This document shows, one piece after another, positions 45,130 to 57,790 of a stretch of 64,000 nucleotides of DNA. Each line of letters begins with the position of its first letter. Positions within the stretch are counted from its first letter, which is position 1. Position numbers and translations under genes: made by a program. Source of the DNA: Leguminivora glycinivorella (taxonomy: Eukaryota > Arthropoda > Insecta > Lepidoptera > Tortricidae); assembly GCF_023078275.1 (NCBI RefSeq), contig NC_062998.1:19543916-19607915 (forward strand). The letters are read 5' to 3'. Below the pieces are notes generated by a model, which searched no databases, was not told where the DNA came from, and saw only the letters and a program-made list of their open reading frames with translations.

Positions 45130-45363
45130 CGCCACACATAAAACGTTTTGATAGCGTAGCGTTAACGGAGCGTTAGCGGAGCGCAATGATAGCGGTGCGC
45201 CGGACGAACGCTAGCGTTCCGCGCGCATTCCGCTCGCAATCCGCGCTCGTTAGTTCCCGTCGAGCGGCGTCCGCTGGGCGCAACGCCAGCGTTCGTCCGG
45301 CGCACCGCTATCATTGCGCTCCGCTGACGCTCCGCCTACGCTCTCAAAACGCGCATGTGTGGC
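45130..45363. mobile_element. GC-rich palindromic MITE
   Basis: Inverted arms include GCGCAATGATAGCGGTGCGC, with ends like GCCACACATAAAACG. Confidence 0.75.
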
Positions 45364-45522
45364 CGAGCTTTAAGAGGTTGACTGTATAAATAGTAGTTTA
45401 TATTGCAATTAGTATCTAGGTATCCATATTACCTATAACTCCTAATAATAAGACATAAGACGTGTGTAAATTACGTCTGAAGGTGGATATTTTAATGTTA
45501 CCTATTCCACGAAAATATTAAT

Positions 45523-45684
45523 TGGGCGTCATCCATATATTACGTCACAGTGTAAGGGGGAGGGGGGGGGTCATACTAAATGTGACAAGCCCTGTTAAAG
45601 GGATACAAAAAAGCGTGACATAGGGGGGGGGAGGGGTCCAAAAACCTGAAATTTGGTGTGACGTAATATGTGGATGATCCCTAA
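45523..45684. mobile_element. Palindromic MITE
   Basis: Ends CATCCATATATTACGTCAC and a near inverse, with long G-runs inside. Confidence 0.7.
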
Positions 45685-45779
45685 TGGTTTGAGTGTAGGT
45701 ACCTATATAGTCATTTATTTGACTTCAAGCTAGTTATCAGGTTAGAGATAATCATCACTAGGTACACTATTAGGTATAA

Positions 45780-46125
45780 AATAGTTATTTTCCCCTCACT
45801 AGCTCGGAAACACGTGTTTTGACCTTTAATACCAGCGGGTAAAAACGCATTTTATCCACTAGTGGGTAAAGTAATTTACCCTTGAATAAAGTCAAATTAA
45901 CTGCTTTAAAATTGATAAAAGTAGGTGAATCTAGTAATAAAGATGATTTACCACCTGTGGAACTACTGGAAGCAGTGATAAACGCATTTTTTGCATTGTA
46001 GTTTCCTCGCTATAGTGAGGGGAAAAGTTTTGTGTTACACTCAGGTGCAAATGTATTTTACTTCTCGTGTGTTAAAAAACGGCGTTAAAATACAACTTTG
46101 CCCCCTTGTATAACAAATAAATTTA
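45780..46125. repeat. Fragment of the 2585-4825 repeat family
   Basis: Has TTTTCCCCTCACTAGCTCGG and ACTACTGGAAGCAGTG. Confidence 0.8.
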
Positions 46126-46168
46126 AACGTGATATCGTCACTATTAATTATCCGATGCAACGCCATGT

Positions 46169-46392
46169 AGCCAGGGGTCACTCCGCGATTCTATCGCCTT
46201 GCTCCAAGTACATGCCGGAGGCCGCGAGTTCGCGGCCATTCAGTGGAGCCGACATTCGAGCGGTGCAATGGAATTCAATGTCGGATGCTCGTGTGCGGTC
46301 CGTTTGTTAAAGTAGGTAATAATTTAGAATGGCGGCATTTTGTGAATATCAAAGGAGTGAGCCTTTCTGTACTTGTACTATTATATATTCTG
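46169..46392 (+). repeat. Interspersed repeat, copy 2
   Basis: See 32668-32882; about 85% alike by eye. Confidence 0.8.
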
Positions 46393-46505
46393 TGATAAAG
46401 CCTACAATCTACATGATTTCAGCTCAAGGCGAGCACAGTATGAACAGTAACTACTTTATTGAGGAAGCCATTACCTACACAAATAACTTAACCACAAAAT
46501 TAAAA

Positions 46506-46700
46506 TTTTGAAAAAAAAACCGACATAGTGGATCGATTTTCATGAAACATGGCTAAGAAAAGAACACTCCCGACTAATTCAGCTTTCAAACAAAAAACTA
46601 AATCGAAATCGGGTCATCCGTGCGGGAGCTACAATGCCACAGACAGACAGACACGTCAAACTTATAAAACCCCGTCGTTTTTGCGTCAGGGGTTAAAAAC
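46506..46700 (+). repeat. Interspersed repeat R-B, copy 2
   Basis: Full-length copy with a CAGA run and CCCCGTCGTTTTTGCGTC. Confidence 0.8.
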
Positions 46701-46807
46701 AGTGTCGCTAAATAAGTAATTAATAATATTCATCGAATTAAGCACTTTGAATGGCATGGATGTTATGGCATTTATTTAACCGCATGTCGCAGATATAGAT
46801 GATTATA

Positions 46808-46830
46808 TTAACTAACTAACTAACTAACTG
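46808..46830 (+). repeat. AACT microsatellite
   Basis: Four to five tandem AACT units. Confidence 0.85.
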
Positions 46831-46870
46831 TAGGTACTAGTAGAGATCACTTGCCGAAATATATGAAGTA

Positions 46871-46979
46871 TAGACGGTCAAGCAAATCTTCTCACTAAAT
46901 TTCTATGAGACGATGAAGCTTCAAGCTTTTCATAATTTGCCACCTTTTTTTAGTGCTATAAAATTTGCTTGACGGTCTA
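46871..46979. mobile_element. 109-bp MITE with TA target duplication
   Basis: Ends TAGACGGTCAAGCAAAT and its exact inverse, flanked by TA: Tc1/mariner type. Confidence 0.82.
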
Positions 46980-47035
46980 TAGATGAAGATGTATAATTTT
47001 GTATTTGTTTGTAAAACCGGTATATCCTGTACGCT

Positions 47036-47110
47036 TAACACATTCACTGCCAGCAAGACAAGGTTTACCCACCTACATACAAAATCATACCTACCGACAG
47101 TGAATGTGTC
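47036..47110. repeat. Short inverted repeat
   Basis: ACACATTCACTG and its inverse flank ~50 bp. Confidence 0.5.
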
Positions 47111-47173
47111 AAAATCTCGATCAGTTTAAAACCATTGGGGGAAGTCACTAAAAGACTCAATATCGATTTCCAG

Positions 47174-47371
47174 GTGAAACGCCATACGCCTGCTCGCAGT
47201 GCAACAAGACGTTCACGTTCCAGCAGTCGTACCACAAGCACCTGCTGTACCACAACGACGACAAGCCGCACACGTGCAGCTACTGCGGCCGCGCCTTCAA
47301 GGAGCTGTCGACGTTGCATAACCACCAGCGCATCCATACCGGCGAGAAGCCTTTCTCTTGCGAGACCTGTG
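47174..47371 (+). CDS. C2H2 zinc-finger protein, exon 2
   Basis: The acceptor TTTCCAG and phase 1 join restore the His-Thr-Gly-Glu-x-Pro linker across the intron. Two complete fingers follow (Tyr-Ala-Cys..., His-Thr-Cys...), and the exon ends inside a third after its second Cys, at the donor GTGCGT. It is much more GC-rich than exon 1. Confidence 0.9.
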
Positions 47372-47435
47372 GTGCGTAATGCAACTTGTCAAAAAAAAGA
47401 GTAGAAAATCGTAACTACCTACAATAAACAATTTC

Positions 47436-47690
47436 AATTATGAAGTGTACCGATTTTCATCAAACACTCCCGACAAATTCAGCTTTTAAACAAAAAAAAC
47501 GAAATCTAAATCAGTACATCCGTTCGGGAGCTACGATGCCACAGACAGACAGACAGACAGACACGTCAAGCCCAGTCGTTTTTGCGTCGGGAGTTTCAAA
47601 AAAACGAAATCTAAATCGGTTCATCCGTTCGGGAGCTGCGATGACACGTCAAACTTATCACACCCCGTCGTTGTTGCGTGGGGTTAAAAG
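47436..47690 (+). repeat. Interspersed repeat R-B, copy 3, partly duplicated
   Basis: Two overlapping 3' halves follow each other (47500-47590, 47600-47690). Confidence 0.75.
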
Positions 47691-47922
47691 AAAACATAAT
47701 AGTGTCATCCCCTTTTATCCCCTTTTTGAATTGAAAGCTGTACGCTGTACGCAGCATTGGATCTAGACTTTGAGGGTGGACAAAAACTAAAACATGACGA
47801 ATTTTGCGCCGCTTTGACGAAGTTTGAAATTGCCCCCCTATCCACCCTGGGCTTGACACCGGTCTTACTGATTTTATCCTGATGTACGGAAATTGTCATA
47901 AACCTTGCTTTTTGGATTGCAG

Positions 47923-48026
47923 GTAAATGTTTTCGACAAAGAGTGTCATACCTCGTTCACCGACGCATTCACACTGGTGTTATGCCATACAAATGCACAG
48001 CTTGTGACAAAAGTTTTCGCTATAAA
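47923..48026 (+). CDS. C2H2 zinc-finger protein, exon 3
   Basis: The acceptor ATTGCAG joins in phase 1 and completes the finger begun in exon 2 (Cys-x2-Cys-Gly-Lys-Cys-Phe ... His-Arg-Arg-Ile-His). It starts the last finger; donor GTAAGT, phase 0. Confidence 0.9.
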
Positions 48027-48222
48027 GTAAGTAAAACCTTTTCAACTTTTTAACAACGACCGCATCCATGACACATTGTAGAGGCAATTTTCATGTCAAC
48101 CATTTTAAGATTCCCAAGTTTTTTAGACATAGCATATATGCGCCACATTATGTACCTAATAGTACTTCTATTTTGGTTGCAAAATAAAAATATATATAAT
48201 TTAAGTAAATTAATGTTTTTAG

Positions 48223-48693
48223 GTATCACAGAGAACTCATAAGTGCCAGGCTCAGCCACCAGGTACAGTAGTAAGGCAGAGTGGTAATTTGGTAGAGAAA
48301 TTGAAAAGAATACATCCTGAACCATCTTCGTCACTTTCAGAGTTTCCAAAAGAAAGTTGTGAAAATATAAAATACCACCAAGTTTCAGAAGCTAACGCAG
48401 AATTAGTACGGACGGGGGCGAAGCTTTCATTAGAAGACACAGAAACTGATCATTTTACTTTAATCGCAGAAGCATTCAACGAAAATATTAAAAGTTCTAT
48501 AAAAGAGGTAAATGATGAGCCTAACATAATGTTACATGAATCCAATGGTTCTGTAATAGACAAAAATATTCCTTCGCCATCGGAAACCTTCAAAAACTTA
48601 TGTTTGTCTAAAGAAGATGATTATAATGGAGTTCAACAAGAGAAATATGAAGGAGATTATGCTATGTATAAAGAGTTTAACTTATTCTTGTAA
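48223..48693 (+). CDS. C2H2 zinc-finger protein, exon 4 and C-terminus
   Basis: Acceptor TTTTTAG. The exon completes the eighth good finger, whose zinc ligands end His-Lys-Cys (a C2HC variant common at the end of insect finger arrays). About 145 residues of acidic, Ser/Glu/Asn-rich, probably disordered tail follow. Stop at 48691-48693. A possible AATAAA polyadenylation signal lies about 115 bases downstream, near 48810. Confidence 0.87.
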   Translation, partial: VSQRTHKCQAQPPGTVVRQSGNLVEKLKRIHPEPSSSLSEFPKESCENIKYHQVSEANAELVRTGAKLSLEDTETDHFTLIAEAFNENIKSSIKEVNDEPNIMLHESNGSVIDKNIPSPSETFKNLCLSKEDDYNGVQQEKYEGDYAMYKEFNLFL

Positions 48694-48962
48694 TGTGATT
48701 GATTAACAAAAGTACTTACTGAATTCCTATTAAGTTTATTAAAATACATTTAACATCTTCTGTAATCGTTTCTTTTCCCTCTCTCTCGACCACCTGATAT
48801 CTGAGCAAAAATAAAGAGAAGGAAAGATGAGACGTGTGGCCAACTCAACTGTAGAGCATGTGCGGAAAAGAAGATTCGTAGATCTCTCTATTCTCGAACA
48901 GATCCTGACTTAAATACTAGTACTGGAAAGTTGGATAGTAAAGCTCTATGACCTAAGTAACA

Positions 48963-49116
48963 AGCGCGGATCCAGCTTCGTGCCCAGGGGGGGGTCACGT
49001 GGTAAAGGCCCAGGCCCCAGAGAGGGGGTCACGTGGTCTATTTGTATGGCCAACCTAGGCTCCAGCTGGGGTCATGACCCCCAGGACCCCCCCTTACCCC
49101 CTCTGGATCCGCGCAT
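48963..49116. mobile_element. Short palindromic MITE
   Basis: GCGCGGATCCAG and its inverse at the ends, with C/G runs and GGGGTCACGTGGT repeated inside. Confidence 0.65.
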
Positions 49117-49498
49117 GCTAAGTAAATTAGTCTTCCTGACTGACCCTATGTGTCTGTTTATGATGCTTTCTGTACAAACACAAAGACAATACCTGTAAGA
49201 GTTAGGAGCAGTCAGTATCATATTCTTTGTGTTGGAGTATCAAACAAAACACGTCAACAAAATTTCAAGGCGTACCACCAACATTGAAATCTAATATTAC
49301 TTATCAGCTTTCGCTCTCGCCTTGCTCTCGAGTGATATTATATTCGAGTGATAGAGAGGCAGATAATGTTTTGAAGGTATCGAAATAAAACAAATTCCGT
49401 AACTTTCTCTTTTAAATTAACAAATATGCCCGAAATATACGATTAGTTCTCTCTTTCAGTACATTGTTAGTCCTTTTGTCACTCTTTATTATAGAGAC

Positions 49499-49745
49499 TT
49501 GTGTCACAGTATAATAAAGAGTACTATCGTACAGTATGGCCACTCCCGCTCCCCGCTGAAAATGCCACCCACCCCCTCTTGGTTACCTCACAGTTACCCC
49601 CTGTCAAAAACGCGAACAGTCGACCTGTCATATCTCACTCATACAAGCATGGTACGCGTTCACCTATACGAGTTTAGAATGTGTGCGAGTTAGGAACGCG
49701 CCTCTTTCATATATTTGATCGCCAGTGTCCGATGTGTGCTTGTGT
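49499..49745. repeat. Interspersed repeat, inverted copy of ~38288-38522
   Basis: Both share TCGTACAGTATGGCCACTCC-like sequence and GATCGCCAGTGTCC. Confidence 0.8.
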
Positions 49746-49872
49746 AGAGGAACCTCGGTATGGAGATTAGAGGGAGAAGCGAAAGCTTTAAGTATCAAAC
49801 ACGTATCAAATGTGTACATATAAAAGAAAAGATAGGTGGCGCTGCAATCACAGGTACATAAGGGTTTGACAA

Positions 49873-50260
49873 TCTCTTAGCCTTCTCGGTAGTAACCCCG
49901 CCTACGGAGCAAGAGGTCCCGGGTTCAAATCCTGATGAGGGATTTTTTTTTTTTTCTACGGATATTTTTCCTTATTTTATTATTATCCAAAAATCTTGTT
50001 GCAACTTTAAAATTAAATTTATGCGAAAATAAAGGAAATTTCATTCGCAAGACTTACGACAAGACTAAGATGAGGCAAACAACGTAAATGAGCGTATCAT
50101 AAATAAAACAGTAACTAAACACAATTAAAATACACAAAAATAAAATTAAAGTATTAAAAAATAAATAAGAAAAAAACCGCTGTCAAGACAAGATCGAACC
50201 TGATAACATCTGCATACGAAGCCAGCGCACTACCACGGGACTACGTCTTGGTCTTGAGAT
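49873..50260. mobile_element. tRNA-like SINE pieces
   Basis: 49900-49940 carries GGTCCCGGGTTCAAATCC (B-box-like). On the minus strand, near 50180-50240, GGTTCGATC and GTGGTAGTGCGCTGGC resemble B and A boxes. No intact tRNA fold was traced. Confidence 0.45.
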
Positions 50261-50590
50261 GTACAATCTGACGAAATCAGCCTAGAGAAAAGGACGTCTA
50301 ATGTCATGTCACGTTCCTGACCATTGAGTGACATTATGCGCTCCTAGCGGAGAGATTTTTGACGTGATAACGTCTAATAACTCGTTACTACGGGCAGCAT
50401 GCACGAAAAAGATGACGTCATTGTCCCGTTTCCCAATATAGCTTAAGCGCCATCTATTGGCGCGCGTTAGAACTAAGCGGCTGATCGATGCGCTCGGTAT
50501 GGTTGTAGCGTGTGGCCTGAGTAAAGCACCACAGCTGCGACAGATGGCGCGCCCGTGTTTATTATTTTTGAGTGTTTAATTTAAAAACAT

Positions 50591-51160
50591 GAAAGATTGC
50601 ATTAAAATAAGCATCTTTTATAGAATGAAGTTGTTTGAAAAACCTACTTATTTAGGAGTTAGAGCAGTACGAAGTTGCGAATTTTCCCATAGTATTTACT
50701 AAGGCGCCAGAGACTTAATAAATTTACGATGATTTTTTTTACCAATATAACCTATGTTAATATTGATAAATCATATAGAACACGTTTAAATAAGGATGTT
50801 TTGTTATATAAACTTTTTCTTCTCCATTAATATTTACTAAGATATTAGGATTCTAAGATTAGTAAATGGCACTAGCACTTTAATAAAATTAACGCGTGTC
50901 TCGCAAACGGTCTAGGATACAAAATGACGACTTTTATATAGGTATAGGTTAGGTTCGTTAGGTATCTTCAAACGGCCGAAGGCTCCTATTCTGTGCAGTT
51001 TCTGTAATAAGCGGGGCTCCGTCGATATCGCTTTCTGTCTCTGGCGCCTTAGTAATGCTACGGGAAAATTTTGCAACTTTGCACCACTCTAACTCCTAAA
51101 TTAGTAGGTTTTAAAAAAAACTTTAATTTATAAAAGATGCTTATTTTAATGCATTCTTTC
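50591..51160. mobile_element. 570-bp element with ~125-bp inverted arms
   Basis: Arms include TGCATTAAAATAAGCATCTT and TAGGAGTTAGAG with inverses. Confidence 0.85.
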
Positions 51161-51178
51161 TAATAAGAACAAAACACT

Positions 51179-51755
51179 ATGCTAGAAAGAGTGCAGAGGA
51201 AGTTCTGTAGGCACATTTACAAACGACTGTACGGATATTACCCATATATGTATCCATCTCTATTCGTAACAGGAATGGTTGGTCTTCAAACTCTAGAAAC
51301 CAGACGGAAACTGCTGCATATTATGCATTACCGCCAACTGTTTCACCATAGAGTAGATGACGCATCCGTGCTTGAGAGAATGGGGCTGCAAGTGCCAAGA
51401 GCGAAATGTGGTGGTTGGCATGCCGGGCGCGGTGCCGGCGCGGCGGCGGCGGCGCCTGTTCGCGGCGGCCGGCGCACCGCTCGAGCCCGAGCTGCTCTTA
51501 ACCGCATCATGTTGGAGACAGACGATATTGACATATTTGCTGATAGTGTTGGTGTGTTTTACAGAAAACTCTTAAGGTTCATAGACTCTACACTCCTTAG
51601 GTGATTAATGTAATAACCATAGTTTAACTTTTAAGTGTGTTTGCTTTTATTTATGTCAATTTAACATGTACATAATTATATTACCACATAAGTGCTTTGG
51701 TGAAATACTGTTAACTTTTGTGTATTTTTAATAAATAAATAAATAAAAAAACGTG
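51179..51755 (+). pseudogene. Non-LTR retrotransposon C-terminus and tail
   Basis: Begins Leu-Glu-Arg-Val-Gln-Arg-Lys-Phe, as in the segment after the RT. A GC-rich Ala/Arg stretch (51420-51500) follows, then Phe-Tyr-Arg-Lys-Leu and a stop at 51604. It ends in an AATA-repeat tail (51730-51750). Confidence 0.75.
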
Positions 51756-51894
51756 AAAAAAGTCCCAGAATCGGGCCCCTTTTGCTATACTCTGACCGCC
51801 CCTGTCTATACTACTGTAATGTTTGACGTTATCATGTTAAACTACCGTCCGTAAACCGACTTTACAGACAACCAATTTTTTAACTTCAGTTTGA

Positions 51895-52124
51895 AGCTAG
51901 GAACACACTACGCGGACGTCCGTCGTAAATCGACCGCGGACGGGAATCTGGACAATGGAAATACACATAACCGTGCAAACTATCGGTCGACGGACGCGGA
52001 CGTGGCCTTGAGCGCACGGACGTCCGATCGAAATCTGGCTCTCTGGATGTTTTGTTCCGTGCACACTGATAGGTCGCGGTCGCGGTCGTTTTACGACGGA
52101 CGTCCGCGTAGTATGTTCCTAGCT
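51895..52124. mobile_element. 230-bp MITE, copy 2
   Basis: Same ends as 6689-6918; internal sequence inverted relative to it. Confidence 0.85.
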
Positions 52125-54118
52125 AACAGATAACGCAATTTGAGTTTATGTTTCGCGGTACACGGTCGTCGTGGATATGCATCAAAAAAGGTTGAATGCT
52201 GAATGTTGCCAGACAAGTAATCATTTGTCTTATTGTGTTGGTAGTAGAAAATGAGAAATGGTAGAAAAATGCATTTGCCTGTCTTACCATTGCGAAGCTG
52301 TGGCTGGCACTTGTAGAGAGAAAAAACATGAGATACCAGCTGTTTTTGTTCTCCTCGATCGAGTTCTTGTAAAATCAGTATGGATCTAAATTAAATAGTG
52401 TCGTTCATTACATCTCGGTAGTGATCATTCGTTAACAGTGATTATGTAATTTACTTCGAAATTGGTGTAAAGTTAATGAGACTGAGAATTTGTCACAAAT
52501 GATATATGGACTGCGTTTTGCGATTTATTACGTCTTATTTACGGTACATGCGATGTGTTTAAATTAGGCCAACAGGCGAGGCCAAAGTAGATCGCTGCTT
52601 CTGTTCCGGGGACACATTTAAACAGTAAGTAATTGATATTTACGTTGTTAGGATATTAAAGAAAACGATAGTACCTATAAAAATGTATAAGTATGGTGAT
52701 GCAACGCAGTGTCGAAATGTCCACGTATTATTTATTTGTTGTCGAGGACAACCTACGCAAGGTATTATGCGCCATCCTTGTTTATTCTTGCAACTAAAGC
52801 CTATGCGCCAGTAGAATTTTAATACAAATGGATGCTCGTCTTGCACGCTACTCTGCAGTGATTACGATGTATATTTCTTAATGATGCGTTTTCTCGCAGC
52901 TTGCAGTGGATTGTTTAATTTGGTTTCTGTATATTTTGGTGCAAAATATATTTAAAAAAAATAAGATTGTTTATAACTTTCTCCTTTGTAGGTACTTGCA
53001 GTTTTGTTTCTTGGCAAATAGGATGTATCTACCTACTAGGTAGTAGATGGGAAAACATATCAATTTTAGCATTTTAATTAATGCTTTTTTTTAACTGCAG
53101 CTTTACATTGCTATTATTATTCTATATTGTAGAACTATACATACTTATGCTTTTTTTGTCAAGGTAGTAGGCAGCATTTATTTAAATGTCATTATCATAA
53201 AAAAGTACCTACAGGACTGCATTTATATTAAAGTAATAATTTGTAGATCTATATTGTTAGGAAGTGAAATGAATAGAATAGTTTGCTTGGTATAACAATG
53301 AGTTGATGTTTTCACACTGAAACCAGAACATATCATAACAAAGAAACTATTTTTACATTGCTGAGTATGCAGGTAGGTATTATTATTATGTTTTAGTTAA
53401 ACATACACTTTTGCTCCTTGTGGGATCCAAAAACAGTCAGTATATTTAAAGTAAATAGACAGAGTTTGGTGGCAAAGAATTGAACTGTGTTGTTAAAAAA
53501 AAATTGTTTTGATTCAATGATTGAAAGAATAAATGATTTATAAAAATTAAATAATAATTACAATGTTACAATTTCTATACAGTCAATAACACAACAAACA
53601 ATGTTTGTAATTGGATCTCAGTTACAAAATCTTGCATAATATTTAGCTTTATCTTATGCTAAACAGCCATCCAGTTTATAAAATATAGCATACATGCGTT
53701 GTCAGTGCTGTGACAACTTGAAAGAGTGTATGGAAAAAACATGTTGAAACAATCTAGATTTTTTAATGAACTATTACTGACATTGTTGTTCCTTTTAAAC
53801 TGTGATTACCTACTCAAAACTTGTCAAAGTTATTAGACATTTTCTTTCTTTGTACCCTTCATTTTGCTGTTAACCCTTTAATCAAATAAGCAAAAATGTA
53901 CATACATAATAAGCAGATATATAAATAAATAATACTTTATTTGTAGATTTGTACAATACAATCAGTAGTAAAGCATGGTGCATAATAGTGAAATCAACAC
54001 CATTTTATTTTTCAGTATAATAAGACCTTGCCTAGCCTTTGAGGCTACATGTTTGCTTATTACTGTATAACATTGAATCCGTTAAATTCTTAGTTAGGAC
54101 AAGAGATATATATTAATG
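52125..54118. other. Unassigned AT-rich spacer
   Basis: No coding frame, hairpin or known repeat recognised. Confidence 0.4.
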
Positions 54119-55536
54119 AATACTAGCAGTGGCGGATTTGCCGTAAGGCCCAGTAGGAATTTCATTTGCCATAATTTTATTTGCCATCCTATTCCCATAA
54201 TATTGTTTCTTATAACATCTTATGCCATAATCATTGGCCTATTTGTCAGGCGGCCAGATTTTAAGGGCGGCAAATCGTGGCTGCTATCAGAAAGTAAAAA
54301 ATTCATTGAGGATAACAAGATTAACAACAAATAACTTGAATGCAAAGTATCTTAATATTATATAGGCTCGCGTAAGTATCGTATCCATTTTTGCGTATCA
54401 AAGAATAAATATTTAATTCGTACATCGTATTACATATAATATGTCGGCGCAAGGCACCTGTAACCTTATAGTGTCTGAGGCCCATGGAGGCATGGAGGCG
54501 GCCCACATTCCTGGTCCAATGTTTACGTTAACAGCATTAGCGGAATTGTCACAGTGATGTCTTTGTACTTTGAGACGGGGCGGATATTGTAAACACCGCC
54601 GAACGTAGCCGTGGGTCCGATGTGGTACGTAATGAAATTAATTAAAATATTTGTTGTAAGCATTCCTTAAGGTGCCAAGAGGGCATTAAGATTTGGGACA
54701 TGGATGAATAGAGACACGCGACCGCGCGCTATCCCATAACCGTGCCGTGAGATTACGTGTGCGCTTTAAGTACCTAGTAGTGTACCACTTGACCCACGGA
54801 TTCGTTTCCGGTTGATAACTTAGTGATGCTAAAGCTTTGAGTTGGTGTGATTTTTTTGTGTTTTGGAACTTAAGTGATTGTGTTTGTTTTGATATTAGTA
54901 ATATTCGTTACCAGTTGCATAAACATTTGTTGGACTTATGTGCGTGATATGCCCACCGTTTCCGCCCGCCATGGAGCTGGTGCCTGCCCCTTGATGTCGA
55001 GCTACCGGCTCCGACATATAAAAGTTAAGTAGTTTTAGTTAAATATATAGGATGGTACCTACCTATTGTTATCTATTACGCGTGTGTCTGCGATTTGCGA
55101 TTGTTTTGTCATCGGTGTGCGTAAAGCAATTAATTGCAGTGAGCGGATTAGGTAAGTGTTTTAATTACCTACTTATTTGCAGTGATTGGGGATTTGAATG
55201 GCATAAGGGGTGAATGACAGCAATCATTATGCTAGTATGAATCTGCCGCGGGATTCCAGGCTTGATGTGGTTAGATAAAGGACAGGTTTTTATTATATTA
55301 CCTCTTGTCACCTTTATATTATAAGTTAATTGTCAGTATATTGCTATTACGGGTTAATGTTTTAAATGCGACATCCAATCATCAATTACTTACTGCTGAA
55401 TAAAGCTGAGTTATTACTTCTGAATTCATTTTTTATATTAAATTAGTTTAGTATCTAAGGCCTCACTTACACTAAAATATGTAATTTATATAAAAATTAC
55501 TTAATTATCAATATCATAACCAACACTTACTTATTT

Positions 55537-56392
55537 AAGGGTGCTTTCAAAAACGTCAAAATAATGTAAAATTGATAGTTTTAGTCGGTGAAATGTTACA
55601 CTTTCCTTTATCTAATAAAGGGTGCTCCTCAAGCCGCACTGACATATAGGTAGCTTGCCAAACAAGGTATTTCTTAGCAAATTTTTCTACTGCGATAACC
55701 TTTTTCGACTCGTCAAGATTCGAGGCGTCACGAGCTGAATAGTACTGGTTACCTGGTAAAGACTCAAAGTCTACCTTGACATAAGTTTCATCGTCTATAA
55801 TTAGGCAACATTTTTTCTCAATCAATAAGGCATACAACAACCTGGAACGTCTTACCGCACGATTAAACTGATCCACAGTTCTCTTTGGAGCCTTTTGCTT
55901 CTTATATGTTTTAATGCCGCAAACATTTTTAATTTTTTGAACATTTGACTGACTAGTTCCCACTTTTTTCGCCACATCCCGGGAAGAGATACACGGATTC
56001 TTCTCAAATAGCTTGCACACCTTTCTTTGTAACTTAACATTAGATTTTCTGGTAGGTTGACCCTCACGCCGCTTCCTATCTATAGATTCACCTTGTTTAA
56101 TTTTTTTAGGGTCCGTTGAACCGTCCTCCTAGTAGTTTGACAAGATTTTGCCAGCTCCAAAGTTGATAAACTGGGATTTTTACTAAATTCATGCAAAATT
56201 AATTCACGAGTACTTTTTTTGTGTAACGCCATTTTCATAAATAAAAAACAAATGCATATTTCATGGTTATCAAATAATACAGGAGTGTTCTAAATTTAAA
56301 ATTTTAAACAATACAAAAAAAAGGTTTGATGCATTACGCTAGAAAAATAAAAAAAGTAGGCGACATTTTAATAGTGTTCACCCTTTAGATAT
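55537..56392 (-). pseudogene. Tc1/mariner-like transposase, broken
   Basis: The minus strand gives a helix-turn-helix start (from ~56240), a second one (Ile-Ser-Ser-Arg-Asp-Val-Ala), Lys-Arg-Thr-Val-Asp-Gln and the first catalytic Asp in Ile-Ile-Asp-Asp-Glu-Thr-Tyr (~55795), up to Lys-Tyr-Leu-Val-Trp-Gln. It is frameshifted near 56060, and the C-terminal part with the second and third catalytic acids is deleted. Ends AAGGGTG are inverted. Confidence 0.85.
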
Positions 56393-56804
56393 ATTTAGTT
56401 CAAGTTTCAATTGGAGCATCTTATTATCTTGATTCTTATCAGACTGGATTTTTGAAAGTTAGCTCACTAAATTAATTATGATTTTTTCTCTGATGCACGT
56501 TTAGGAAAACCCGCGTATAGCGCTGAATTAGTCGATCTTATTTGTAAAATTTGGACAATTCGTAATACTGAAACTGGTAAATTTATAATACGTATCTAGA
56601 CTAGAATCTTCTCAGACGACATTTTTATTATAAGGTTTTGAAAAAGAGTAAACGAGGAAAATTACCTAAAATTAACTGACAATTTCTTTGAACATCTACA
56701 TCACATCGAAGTTATTTTCGTACTAAAATAATCTGCAACGTTTACTTAAATTGCTGTTACGCCTTAGTGATTATAAATTTCTATTATCTATTTTTGGCTA
56801 AATT

Positions 56805-57530
56805 CAAATTCAAAATATCTTTATTCATGTAGGCCTAGTTACAAGCTCTTATGAATAGTTCATTACATATATATTATGATCTTAATCTAACCTAATTATC
56901 AGAGCAATTTATTGTTGTAAATTATTGTTCATAATAATATTGAGTCTATAATATACAATTTCATATAAAAATAATCGTTAAACAAAATATTTCTAGGAAA
57001 AATCCAATGTCCAAAAAAAATACAATATTAATTTCATCAACAATAATAATAATAAAAAACGTAAAAATAAGAAACCATTTCGAATAACAATTAATCCCAC
57101 GTTGTTTTATCATTCATGTAGTCTTGTGTTGTATAATAAGCTTTGGAAATGAGTACACGCTTTACATGATTCTTAAATTTAATGATTGACAAGTCAGTAA
57201 TATGATTCGGAAGTTTATTATAAAATCGAACACAATTACCCATGAATGATTTTTTAATTTTACAGAGCCGTGTGAAGGGCACCGCGAGTTTATGTTTATT
57301 TCTAGTATTTATATTATGTACATCACAGTTTTTCTTAAAATTACAAATGTTTTTATGTACATACATAATATTCTCATAAATATATTGATAATGCACTGTC
57401 ATTATATTAATGTCCTTAAATTTATCTCTAAGTGAGTCTCTATGGTTCATTTTATATATTGTTTGAATAGCCCTCTTCTGCAGAATAAATATGGTATTTA
57501 TCTCTGAAGCACTGCCCCAAAGTAAATTTA
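56805..57530 (-). pseudogene. Jockey-like non-LTR 3' end, copy A
   Basis: The frame runs from Gly-Ser-Ala-Ser-Glu-Ile through Ile-Leu-Gln-Lys-Arg-Ala-Ile and Asn-Thr-Arg-Asn-Lys to Tyr-Met-Asn-Asp-Lys and a stop at 57091. The 3' UTR ends with AATAAAG and a GAATTT-type tail (56805-56830). It is a relative of 58868-60580. Confidence 0.8.
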
Positions 57531-57636
57531 TTTGCTATTTTTTTGAAAACGAGCCTTCACCGTCACAATTATTACCACTTCTGGACATTTTTTCATATTT
57601 TGTCAGACTAATTAGAAAAAGTCCTATGATAATATT

Positions 57637-57790
57637 TTTTTTTTTTTTTTATCTAGCCTATAATGGTGTCCCACTGCTGGGCAAAGGCCTCTCCCCTTAA
57701 CCTCCATGACTCCCGGTTTAGCGCCTCTTCCGGCCAGTTGGTAAGGAAGGTGTCTAGGTCATCCCTCCATCTTCTTCTGGGCCTGCGCGC
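57637..57790 (-). pseudogene. Non-LTR 3' end fragment with poly(A)
   Basis: Minus-strand Arg-Trp-Arg-Asp-Asp-Leu, Leu-Asn-Arg-Glu-Ser-Trp, Ala-Gln-Gln-Trp-Asp, then a stop and a 14-A tail. Same family as 35330-35700. Confidence 0.85.

Noticed and set aside
49900..49945. A functional tRNA gene
   Set aside because: Only a B-box-like stretch and no consistent cloverleaf; more likely SINE-derived.
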